DNA from: Fibrobacter succinogenes | GTDB lineage: Bacteria; Fibrobacterota; Fibrobacteria; Fibrobacterales; Fibrobacteraceae | Direction: 5' to 3' | Assembly (NCBI GenBank): GCA_902779055.1 | Contig: CACZAD010000007.1 | Location: 186,001 to 250,000 of the forward strand | Length of the DNA stretch: 64,000 nucleotides | Shown here: positions 16,271 to 23,646 of the stretch, one piece after another | Layout: the number at the start of each line of letters is the position of its first letter | Position numbering within the stretch: position 1 is the first letter of the stretch | Notes under the pieces: model-generated | Seen by the model: the letters and a program-made list of their open reading frames with translations, nothing else | The model's database searches: none | What the model was told of the DNA's origin: nothing | Position numbers and translations under genes: made by a program

Positions 16271-17824
16271 ATGACTGAAACGAGAAAACCATTCTTCTAT
16301 GACGTAACACTGCGTGATGGTAACCAGGCTCTTCCGAAGCCCTGGAACAACGCCCAGAAAAAAGATGTTTATCTGTTGCTCTTGAAGCTCGGTGTGCAAG
16401 GTGCCGAAGTCGGTTTCCCTGCGTCTAGCGAAATGGATTTTGAATCGGTCATGGAACTTGCAAAGCTCACCGCGCAGATGGCGGAAGAAGGCGACGAAAC
16501 GGCAAAGAACGTCGTGGTTTCTGGCCTTGCCCGTTGCATCGAAAGCGATATCCAGCGCTGCTGGGAAGCTGTCCAGTACGCTCCGCATCCGCGCATCCAT
16601 ACGTTCCTCGCTACAAGCCCCTTGTCCATGGAAAACGTGCTGCACATGACGCCCGAACAGGTCAAGGAAAAGGCTGTGAAGTGCGTGAAATTTGCAAAGT
16701 CGCTCGTCGGCGACAAGGGCGATGTGGAATTCAGTGCCGAACATTTTGGCGACTGCCTCGAAAACATGGATTTTGTGATTGACGTTCTGAAGGCTGTTGT
16801 CGAAGCCGGTGCGACGACGATCAACCTGCCGAATACGGTGGAACGCTACCGCCCGAAGCTCTACGTCGACCAGGTCAAGCAGGTCTACGAAGCTCTGCCC
16901 AAGAACATCACGATTTCTGTCCACTGCCATAACGACCTCGGCATGGCAACGGCAGCAACTGTCGAAAGTTTCTTCGTCGGTGCAACCCAGCTCGAAGTTG
17001 CCTTGAACGGCCTCGGCGAACGTTGCGGCAACACGAACTTCTACGAAGTGGCGATTGGCCTGCACAATTCCGGTGTCGAAACGGGACTGCATCTCGAACG
17101 CATTTACGAAACTGCAATTCTCGTGAGCCATTGGAGCGGTGTGCCTATATACATCCGCGCTCCGCTCATCGGAACCGAAGCTATTGTACACCGTAGCGGC
17201 ATCCACCAGGATGGCGCATCCAAGACGAAGGACATGAAGAAGGGCGCTTACCGTCCGATTGATTACTCTATCATTGGCCGTAACCAGAACGATACACTCA
17301 GCTTCACGAGCCAGAGCGGTCGTACCGCCGTGTACGAAATCATCACGAAGTTTGGCTACAAGATGACCTTGCAGGAAGCTTCCAAGTTGCAGCCGATTTT
17401 GAAGGCTTGCAGCGAAAAGGAAGGTGAACTCAGTGCCGAACGCGTGCTCGATGTGTTCCGTGAACATTTCGTCAATGTCAACGGTCGCCTGGTGTTCAAC
17501 AACATCGAAGTTATCCCGGACGAAAACCGCTTCATTTTCCACTTCAAGAAGGATGGCGAAGCACTTGTGAAGTCCGTGACGGCCGAAGGTCCGATCGAAG
17601 CTGCTCTTATGCTCATGCGTGAAATCGGTATGCCGGTCGAACTCGTGAAGTACCGCCAGCTCGTCGTTCCTGAAAAGGATACGCTGTGGGCAGGTCGTGG
17701 CTTAAGCCGCATTGTCTTGAAGGCGAACGGCGAAGAAGTCGAAGGTCGCGGTGTCTCGAGCGATACGCTCAAGGCTAACATGCGCGCCCTCTTCGGCGGC
17801 GTGAACCTGATTTACAAAAAGTAA
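16271..17824 (+). CDS. leuA: 2-isopropylmalate synthase
   Basis: 517 aa. Condenses 2-ketoisovalerate with acetyl-CoA, the first committed step of leucine synthesis. The catalytic barrel has VTLRDGNQ at residues 12-19, the metal-binding HCHND at 218-222 and ALNGLGERCGN further on. The last 120 residues form the LeuA allosteric (leucine-feedback) domain. The DGNQAL wording is closer to the type-2 LeuA branch than to the E. coli enzyme. The start is set by AAGGAG 7 nt before the ATG. It is controlled by the leader peptide and attenuator at 16065-16197; no other leucine genes adjoin it here. Confidence 0.93.
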   Translation: MTETRKPFFYDVTLRDGNQALPKPWNNAQKKDVYLLLLKLGVQGAEVGFPASSEMDFESVMELAKLTAQMAEEGDETAKNVVVSGLARCIESDIQRCWEAVQYAPHPRIHTFLATSPLSMENVLHMTPEQVKEKAVKCVKFAKSLVGDKGDVEFSAEHFGDCLENMDFVIDVLKAVVEAGATTINLPNTVERYRPKLYVDQVKQVYEALPKNITISVHCHNDLGMATAATVESFFVGATQLEVALNGLGERCGNTNFYEVAIGLHNSGVETGLHLERIYETAILVSHWSGVPIYIRAPLIGTEAIVHRSGIHQDGASKTKDMKKGAYRPIDYSIIGRNQNDTLSFTSQSGRTAVYEIITKFGYKMTLQEASKLQPILKACSEKEGELSAERVLDVFREHFVNVNGRLVFNNIEVIPDENRFIFHFKKDGEALVKSVTAEGPIEAALMLMREIGMPVELVKYRQLVVPEKDTLWAGRGLSRIVLKANGEEVEGRGVSSDTLKANMRALFGGVNLIYKK

Positions 17825-17834
17825 ACAAAGAAGA

Positions 17835-17887
17835 GTCATTCCCGCCGGAGCCTGTGCTGAGCGCAGTCGAAGTAAGTGGGAATCTCC
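17835..17887 (+). repeat. Dispersed repeat, GTCATTCCC...GGGAATC variant with inner CTGAGCGCAGTCGAAG
   Basis: The outer arms GTCATTCCC and GGGAATCTCC match the TGTCA palindrome family; the centre matches the CTGAG-CGAAG type seen inside the pectate lyase gene at 25344. Confidence 0.7.
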
Positions 17888-17910
17888 TTCTCATAAACCG
17901 GGAGAAAATT

Positions 17911-18261
17911 ATGTTACAACAGCTTAAGACGCCATTCAAAAAAGTCTGTGGTAAGGTTCGTTCGCGTGCGGGCGGATTTGTTGGGCCTGTTAAGGATTCG
18001 GCGTCCAAGTTGTTGGCGCTTCTCCCGAATGTCAAGGCTTTTGCCGGTTCCGAAGATATGGCTGGTAGCGAAAATGCCGAAGGCGCTGACGCAGCCGCAA
18101 AGCCGGGACTGCGAGCTAAACTCAAAAACTTCAAGCAGTCGCTCAAGGGGTTGAGCGACGTTCAAAAGCTGATCCTCCTTACGATTGCCGTTGTACTCCC
18201 GGCGGGTATTGTGCTTGCTCTTGCCCTTGCTAGCTTCTTGAAAAAACGCAAGAATAAATAG
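17911..18261 (+). CDS. Small C-terminally anchored membrane protein, unknown
   Basis: 116 aa. The ATG at 17911 is preceded by GGGAGA; an upstream in-frame ATG at 17854 lies inside the dispersed repeat and is rejected. The basic N-terminal half (KTPFKKVCGKVRSR) and the Ala-rich middle are followed by one strong membrane segment (LILLTIAVVLPAGIVLALALASFL, about residues 86-109) and a KKRKNK tail, as in tail-anchored proteins. Not recognised. It follows leuA on the same strand but with a repeat between, so cotranscription is uncertain. A terminator follows. Confidence 0.6.
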   Translation: MLQQLKTPFKKVCGKVRSRAGGFVGPVKDSASKLLALLPNVKAFAGSEDMAGSENAEGADAAAKPGLRAKLKNFKQSLKGLSDVQKLILLTIAVVLPAGIVLALALASFLKKRKNK

Positions 18262-18310
18262 GGTGGTCGCGCGTTTTTGCGTGCTTTCCGATTGCACTTC
18301 TCATATAAAG

Positions 18311-18336
18311 TCCGCCTTTGTGCGGATTTTTTTTTG
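18311..18336 (+). terminator. Rho-independent terminator
   Basis: TCCGC/GCGGA stem and a run of nine T, between the small membrane protein and the FISUMP gene. Confidence 0.85.
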
Positions 18337-18380
18337 TCCAAATAAATTTTGTATATTTACAAAATAAAGAAGGAGTATTT

Positions 18381-20144
18381 GTGAATAAACGTATTGCATA
18401 TTTTTCTTTCGTCTGTATTCTTTTGTCTAGTTTCATTGCTTGTGGCGAAGATCCGTTGACAGTCCCCGTTCCCGAAAACAGTTCAGAAGCAGAATCAAGC
18501 AGTTCCGTTGAATCGTCTTCGGAGTCTAGCAGTTCTGAAAATGCGGAAGCCGACGAAAATTCGAGTTCCAGCGCAAAATCTTCTAGCTGTTCTGAAAAAA
18601 CTCAGCCATCAAGCAGCAGCTTGGCTAGCTCCTCGTCAAAAAATGAACCTGCAGAAAGCTCGTCGAGTTCTGTAAGTTCTTCTAGCTCTGAAAAAGTTGT
18701 TGAAAATTATCCGGATGCCGAAGTGCGTGTTTCCGGAACCTATGATTGTTCCAAATATTCTTGCGTTACAACTGAGTTTTTGAATCAGAATATCCTCGAA
18801 GCTAAAGAGTACGGCGAAGTACTCGATCCGCGTGATGGCAAGGTTTACAAGACTGTTCAAATTGCCTCTCATGTATGGATGGCGCAAAACCTGAATTACG
18901 AAACCGAAGAAAGCTACTGCTATAAAGGCGAAGACGAGTATTGCGCCAAGTATGGCCGCCTGTATAAGTGGAGCGATGCTGTAGATAGCGCGGAATGTGA
19001 TTACGGAACATTCTGTTCTTTATCGACGAATGTGCAAGGTGTTTGCCCCAATGGGTGGCATTTACCGTCTGAAGATGAATGGAAAAAGTTGTTTGAATTT
19101 ATAGGAACTTACGGCTCTACCACCAATATTATGTGGGCTGGCAAGAAGCTCAAGTCCAGGACCGGTTGGCAAGGTGACGGCAACGGTGCCGATGATTATG
19201 GCTTTTCGGCTTATCCGACTGGGTATAAGGTGAGCGTTAGTGGAAAGTCTGCGATGGAAGGCACGAACATGTTCGCTTGGACTGCGACGGAATACTCCAA
19301 GGATGGTGCTAAGTATGTAAAGATGTCGCACAATCTTGATGAAGTTGGGTTTTATCAGAGCAAGGATGCTTTGCTATCTGTCCGTTGTCTGAAAAATAGC
19401 CGTTCTGCATCCGGAGAATGGGCGATTCTTCCCAAGTTCCAAAATGACTATGGAGAGGTTATAAGCTCTAAGGACGATTATCTGAATCCCGATGTTTATT
19501 ATGATTCAATAGTAGACCCTCGCGATGGACAGGTGTATAAGACTTTGAAAATTGAAAAGACTGTATGGATGGCTCAGAACCTGAACTACGCCGATAGTGC
19601 CAAAACGCCGAGCCTTTTGGGGCAGTCATGGTGCTACAATGATGATGATCGTTATTGCAAGGTGGGCGGTCGCCTTTATACTTGGGCTGCCGCGATTGAT
19701 TCTGTCAAGCTCGCTACAAGGGTAGATAATCCGATGACGTGTGGCTTGGGGGATCACTGCAAATTTAATGATGAAAAAGTGCAGGGGCTTTGCCCGGATG
19801 GTTGGCATTTGCCGAGTGAAAGGGAATGGTATTCCATTATGATGAAGCTTGGTACCCAGACCGGTGCTGGTGCGGCTCTCAAGGCTCAACAAGGCTGGAG
19901 GGCTAGAAATGGAACGGACGATTTTGGCTTTTCTTTTTTGCCTGTTGGTGGTCGTTTTTCCAGTCGAGATGGCAGTTATCCTGACAATTTTAATTATGCT
20001 GGAGAAGAGGCGTTCTTTTGGGCATCGACTTCTTATGATGATGAGCGTGCTTATCGTATGAATGTTACTTATTCAGGTGATATAGCTCATTTGGGTTATT
20101 ATCCCAAGTATTTTGGTCATCCGATTCGTTGCGTGAAAAACTAA
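18381..20144 (+). CDS. FISUMP-domain lipoprotein (two FISUMP domains)
   Basis: 587 aa from a GTG start at 18381, fixed by AGAAGGAG 7 nt upstream; the open frame extends further but without a ribosome site. Lipoprotein signal with lipobox SFIAC (Cys21). A serine-rich linker (about residues 30-120) joins two copies of the Fibrobacter succinogenes major paralogous domain (TIGR02145), each with VDPRDG-x-VYKT, WMAQNLNY, GRLY-W, CP-GWHLPS and a final (I/V)RC(V/L)KN. The domain is hugely expanded in this genus; its role is unknown, with surface binding or adhesion usually guessed. The aminotransferase gene starts 12 bp after its stop, so the two may share a transcript. Confidence 0.9.
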   Translation: MNKRIAYFSFVCILLSSFIACGEDPLTVPVPENSSEAESSSSVESSSESSSSENAEADENSSSSAKSSSCSEKTQPSSSSLASSSSKNEPAESSSSSVSSSSSEKVVENYPDAEVRVSGTYDCSKYSCVTTEFLNQNILEAKEYGEVLDPRDGKVYKTVQIASHVWMAQNLNYETEESYCYKGEDEYCAKYGRLYKWSDAVDSAECDYGTFCSLSTNVQGVCPNGWHLPSEDEWKKLFEFIGTYGSTTNIMWAGKKLKSRTGWQGDGNGADDYGFSAYPTGYKVSVSGKSAMEGTNMFAWTATEYSKDGAKYVKMSHNLDEVGFYQSKDALLSVRCLKNSRSASGEWAILPKFQNDYGEVISSKDDYLNPDVYYDSIVDPRDGQVYKTLKIEKTVWMAQNLNYADSAKTPSLLGQSWCYNDDDRYCKVGGRLYTWAAAIDSVKLATRVDNPMTCGLGDHCKFNDEKVQGLCPDGWHLPSEREWYSIMMKLGTQTGAGAALKAQQGWRARNGTDDFGFSFLPVGGRFSSRDGSYPDNFNYAGEEAFFWASTSYDDERAYRMNVTYSGDIAHLGYYPKYFGHPIRCVKN

Positions 20145-20156
20145 ATTTGAGCTATT

Positions 20157-21497
20157 ATGCTCTCGTCTCGACTTCCAAAAGACCTTTCTCCATCGCCATT
20201 CTTTGCTGAACTGGAACGCGCCAAAGCCGATGTTCTTGCGGAATGCGCAAATTCGAATGCGCTTCCGTTTATCGATATGACGGTGAGCAGCCCCGTAAAG
20301 GCTGGCTTGCCGGTGGATTTGGATGATGCTGTCGATGAAGGTCGTGAAGCTTTTGGCAACTGGAGTCCGGATGCTTCGGGTTGGATGTCGGCGCGTGAGG
20401 CGGTGGTGGAATATTACCGGCAGCGCGGTGGTCATTTTACTGCAGGGCAGATCATCCTTACCGCAAGCACGAGCGAATCTTATTCCGTTTTGTTCAAGAC
20501 CTTCTGTGATCCGGGCGATGTGATTTTGACGCCGATGCCTGGCTATCCGCTTTTGGATACGCTTGCGCAGCTCGAACATCTGGAATGTGCGCCGTACTTT
20601 TTGAAGCTAAAGCGTGAGCGGTTCGACAAGCTCATCGACCTTAAAAAGGTCACTGAGCGGCGCTCTGCGCCAGCAGAAGTGAACGCGTTCAGGTTTGTCT
20701 TGGATTCCGACAGTTTGCTTGCCGCACCGGAACGTGCGAAAATCTTGTTGCTTGTTTCGCCGCATAACCCGACTGGTCATTGTGTCTCGCGCGAAGAATG
20801 GAACGAGGCAGTTCGATTCTGCGAGGAGAACAATATGATTCTTGTCGTTGACGAAGTTTTCGGTGATTACGCATTCACGGATAAAGTCTCGCGCACTTGG
20901 CAATATGTTTTTGGAGAGAGGGAGAATGTCATCCTCGACCCTGGAGTGCGAAGCACGATAGGGGAGGAAATTTGGGACGCAGGCGGAGGCGACTTTATCA
21001 ACCTTCCGGAAAACGGTCCGAAGTGCCCGATCTTTTGGCTGAACGGCTTAAGTAAAGCCGTAGGCTCGCCGCAACTCAAGCTCGGATGGATGGCGTTTTA
21101 TGCACCGCGCGAAAATTTCGAAGAAATTCGCGCGGCTCTCGAATTCGTCGAAGACGCATACTTGAGCGTGTCTGCGCCTGCACAGGCTCTTGGCATTTCG
21201 TTGTTGCCCAAGGCCGCCGCTTATGGATCTAGAGTCCTCGACCGTTTGCAACAGAACTGGCAGACGCTCCGCGAAGCGTTTCCGAGCAAGTACTGCCCCG
21301 AAGTTCTTGGCGGCTGGTACGCCGTTGTGCGTCTTGGCGATGACGATGAAGAACTCACGCTTCGCTTGTTGCGCGAAAAGCACGTGCTTGTGCAGCCGGG
21401 TTTCTTCTTTGATTTTGACGAAGATGGCTGGGTCGTGATGAGCTTGTTGCAAGACCCCGCACTATTCAAAGAAGCGATTGAACGCATTACAAAGTAA
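20157..21497 (+). CDS. PLP-dependent aminotransferase, class I/II
   Basis: 446 aa, cytosolic. Fold-type I signatures: SPHNPTG (about 201-207), VVDEVFGDYAF (230-240) and the Schiff-base lysine in NGLSKAVGSPQLKLGW (Lys300). Substrate is not clear from sequence; relatives act on aspartate, aromatic amino acids or alanine. It is somewhat long for the family: about 40 extra residues (roughly 247-286) separate the DEVFGDY strand from the lysine loop. Part of that insert (257-271, NVILDPGVRSTIGEE) is encoded by DNA resembling a dispersed repeat (20927-20957). Follows the FISUMP gene closely. Confidence 0.88.
   Translation: MLSSRLPKDLSPSPFFAELERAKADVLAECANSNALPFIDMTVSSPVKAGLPVDLDDAVDEGREAFGNWSPDASGWMSAREAVVEYYRQRGGHFTAGQIILTASTSESYSVLFKTFCDPGDVILTPMPGYPLLDTLAQLEHLECAPYFLKLKRERFDKLIDLKKVTERRSAPAEVNAFRFVLDSDSLLAAPERAKILLLVSPHNPTGHCVSREEWNEAVRFCEENNMILVVDEVFGDYAFTDKVSRTWQYVFGERENVILDPGVRSTIGEEIWDAGGGDFINLPENGPKCPIFWLNGLSKAVGSPQLKLGWMAFYAPRENFEEIRAALEFVEDAYLSVSAPAQALGISLLPKAAAYGSRVLDRLQQNWQTLREAFPSKYCPEVLGGWYAVVRLGDDDEELTLRLLREKHVLVQPGFFFDFDEDGWVVMSLLQDPALFKEAIERITK
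20927..20957 (+). repeat. Probable degenerate dispersed repeat inside the aminotransferase gene
   Basis: TGTCATCCTCGACC... followed by GTGCGAAGCAC; the head TGTCATCCT and inner GCGAAG match the type at 25344 and are read in the same frame (VIL). Confidence 0.4.
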
Positions 21498-21512
21498 AAG
21501 TCGACTTTCTTC

Positions 21513-21544
21513 AAAAAAAAGAAATGCCCGCTCAAGGCGGGCAT
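21513..21544 (-). terminator. Terminator of the GH9 gene
   Basis: 8-bp stem ATGCCCGC/GCGGGCAT; on the minus strand it is followed by TTTC and a run of eight T. It may also end the convergent aminotransferase transcript. Confidence 0.85.
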
Positions 21545-21596
21545 AACAATCAGGATAATCGAGTGCTGCGCACTCTAAAATCCTGTCTACTTCCTA

Positions 21597-23420
21597 CTAA
21601 TAGTTATTCACCTTGAACATCTTGGTGGCGTTCTTGGACGAGGCCTTGAGGATCTTTAAACCCTTGTCTTGAATGTCGATGTTCAGGCTGTGACCGTCGC
21701 TGATGATTTCCTGTTCAAGCTTGCCGTTGAGGCTGAATACCTGAAGGGCGAACGGTGTGCCGTTTGTGCTGCTGACTGTGATTGTAGAAGAATTGCGGAC
21801 GAGGCTGAAGGCGTTGGTGTTCACGATGCGACCCGTTACGATGCCTTCCTGCTTCTTTTTCTCTTCTTCTTCGAGACGCTTCTTTTCTTCTTCTTCCTCT
21901 CTCTTCTTCTTCTCTTCTTCGGATTCAACGTCGCTTCCGACAGATTCGACCGGAGCCTTCTTGCTCAAGAGGTAACCGAGGGCGCCTACGAGAGGAGCGT
22001 TGATGTCGACGCAGACTTCGTTGACCTTCCAGTTGGAAACGTTGCTATCATGGCTTCCGCTTTCGAAGTTGCCTGCAATCATGCCGCCCAAGAGCTTGTT
22101 CTTTTGCGGAGCGTCGCCCATGCTGTTGACATCGCGACCCGGATCTTCGTTGCCGTAGTAGCCACGATGGTGCGGTCTGTTCGGAGCCTTGGCGCCGTTG
22201 CGTTCGAAGCCGACAACGTATGACTTCTTGTTGCTGTTGTCGCCAAGGAGGTAGGCGATGTTCTGTTCAATGGCTTCGTCGTGAGATTTGTCCTGGGAGA
22301 ACTTAGCATAGAGTGCATAAAGGAATGCACCGCCCGACGGAGAACGGGTGGGGAATCCTGCCGACTTGGCATCCTTGATAAAAATGCCCTTGCTGTCCTT
22401 GTATTCCGGCAAGTTGTACATATTTTCAAGGTAGTTCTCAGTACCAGCGAGGTCTCCCTGCGGGTGCCAGTCAAAAACGAATTCGCCGAGGATGTACGTG
22501 ATCGGGCTTGCGTCAGAATAGCTCAAACGGGTAAAGCTGTTCTTTTCGAAGTCAATCTCATCGTAGAATTTTCTGGCTTCGGTCTTGTAGGTCTCGTCCT
22601 TGGTCGTACGGTAAAGTTCCATAGCGGCAAGGCATGGACCATCTTCCCAAATTCCATTCCACCAGCTGCTTTCGTAAAATCCCTGGGAGTTCGTGACACC
22701 CTTGTGGCCCTTGGCGTAAGAGTAGGCGGTCTTGGCTGCCTTCAGGTATTTTTCACGGGCGCTTTCATCGGGGTCGATTCGAGCCATGACGGCAAGCATT
22801 GCCGCAGCCATACCTGGCGTATAGGCGTCGTTTGCATTGCCTGTGATGTCGCGCTGTTCGCCACCGTCGCCGTTTCCGAGCTTGCTCATGGCACCTGCGG
22901 TCACCCACTTGTTGTGGTCCTTGTTGCCGTCGCCCTTCACGGTCACAAAGTTATTGGCGTCGATGGCTGCCTTGACCCAGAAGTCGGCTTCGTAGCGGAG
23001 TTCTTCGAGGAGGTCGCGGATGTCGTTTGGCTTGCCGCCTTTGCGGGTGTAGTCGTTGCTCGACTTGTAATCGGTGAAGTCACCCGTGTAAAGGTCGTAA
23101 TAACCCTTGGTGAATTCGGCAAAGCTGAGTGCAAGAACGTATGAGGCGAAGCCCTGGCTCTGACCGTACATCACGTGGTCGCCGCAGTCGAACCAGCCAC
23201 CGCTAACGTCCTTTCCGTTGTACTTGTCGCCGGTAAAGCTGGTCGGGTTGTTGGTGCCGTCCAAAATCCAGTTCGGACCCTGGCCTGAGCGCTGCGCACC
23301 ATAGAATCGTGTGGTCATCCATGCAGCTTCGACGTAATCGTCATCGCTTAAGCCTGCATAGCTATCCGTGAATGCGAGGCCAAATACAGCAAGGCCTGCT
23401 AAAAAAGTCTTTTTTAACAT
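21597..23420 (-). CDS. Secreted endoglucanase, glycoside hydrolase family 9, T9SS-like tail
   Basis: 607 aa from the ATG at 23420, which has GAGG at proper distance; an ATG two codons earlier overlaps that site. Signal peptide ends near SYA. The GH9 domain (about 25-490) shows WFDCGDHVMYG (the Asp pair that activates water), PNRPHHRGYYG (the family histidine signature) and NEVCVDINAPLVGALGYL with the acid glutamate. It cleaves beta-1,4-glucan. A short charged Glu/Lys linker (about 500-530, EEEEKKRLEEEEKK) replaces the Ser-rich linkers of its neighbours. The last 75 residues (LQVFSLNGKLEQEI...) form a T9SS-like sorting domain. Divergent from the pectate lyase gene. Confidence 0.93.
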   Translation of the reverse strand: MLKKTFLAGLAVFGLAFTDSYAGLSDDDYVEAAWMTTRFYGAQRSGQGPNWILDGTNNPTSFTGDKYNGKDVSGGWFDCGDHVMYGQSQGFASYVLALSFAEFTKGYYDLYTGDFTDYKSSNDYTRKGGKPNDIRDLLEELRYEADFWVKAAIDANNFVTVKGDGNKDHNKWVTAGAMSKLGNGDGGEQRDITGNANDAYTPGMAAAMLAVMARIDPDESAREKYLKAAKTAYSYAKGHKGVTNSQGFYESSWWNGIWEDGPCLAAMELYRTTKDETYKTEARKFYDEIDFEKNSFTRLSYSDASPITYILGEFVFDWHPQGDLAGTENYLENMYNLPEYKDSKGIFIKDAKSAGFPTRSPSGGAFLYALYAKFSQDKSHDEAIEQNIAYLLGDNSNKKSYVVGFERNGAKAPNRPHHRGYYGNEDPGRDVNSMGDAPQKNKLLGGMIAGNFESGSHDSNVSNWKVNEVCVDINAPLVGALGYLLSKKAPVESVGSDVESEEEKKKREEEEEKKRLEEEEKKKQEGIVTGRIVNTNAFSLVRNSSTITVSSTNGTPFALQVFSLNGKLEQEIISDGHSLNIDIQDKGLKILKASSKNATKMFKVNNY

Positions 23421-23566
23421 TGTCATCCTCTAAGTTTCCCATCCACACTATAGCGTCCACAATATAAAATTTTATGGAAAATATTCACGCAAAATAAAAT
23501 TCACTTTTCGGTATTGGGGCGATATGCGCCTTTTATGTAACTTTTTTGATGCAATGAAAAAATATG

Positions 23567-23595
23567 TTGCTAAAAGTTCACAATCGCAATATATT
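23567..23595 (+). promoter_or_regulatory. Promoter of the pectate lyase gene
   Basis: TTGCTA, 17-bp spacer, TATATT, about 50 bp upstream of the ATG. Confidence 0.6.
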
Positions 23596-23646
23596 ATTTA
23601 CTGGTGTGGGGCTAGTTTTTAGCCCGTTTTTGTGGTGGGATGTATT

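Noticed and set aside
16196-17542. A 448-codon open frame antisense to leuA
   Set aside because: It is a shadow of a well-conserved enzyme gene and also crosses the attenuator terminator.
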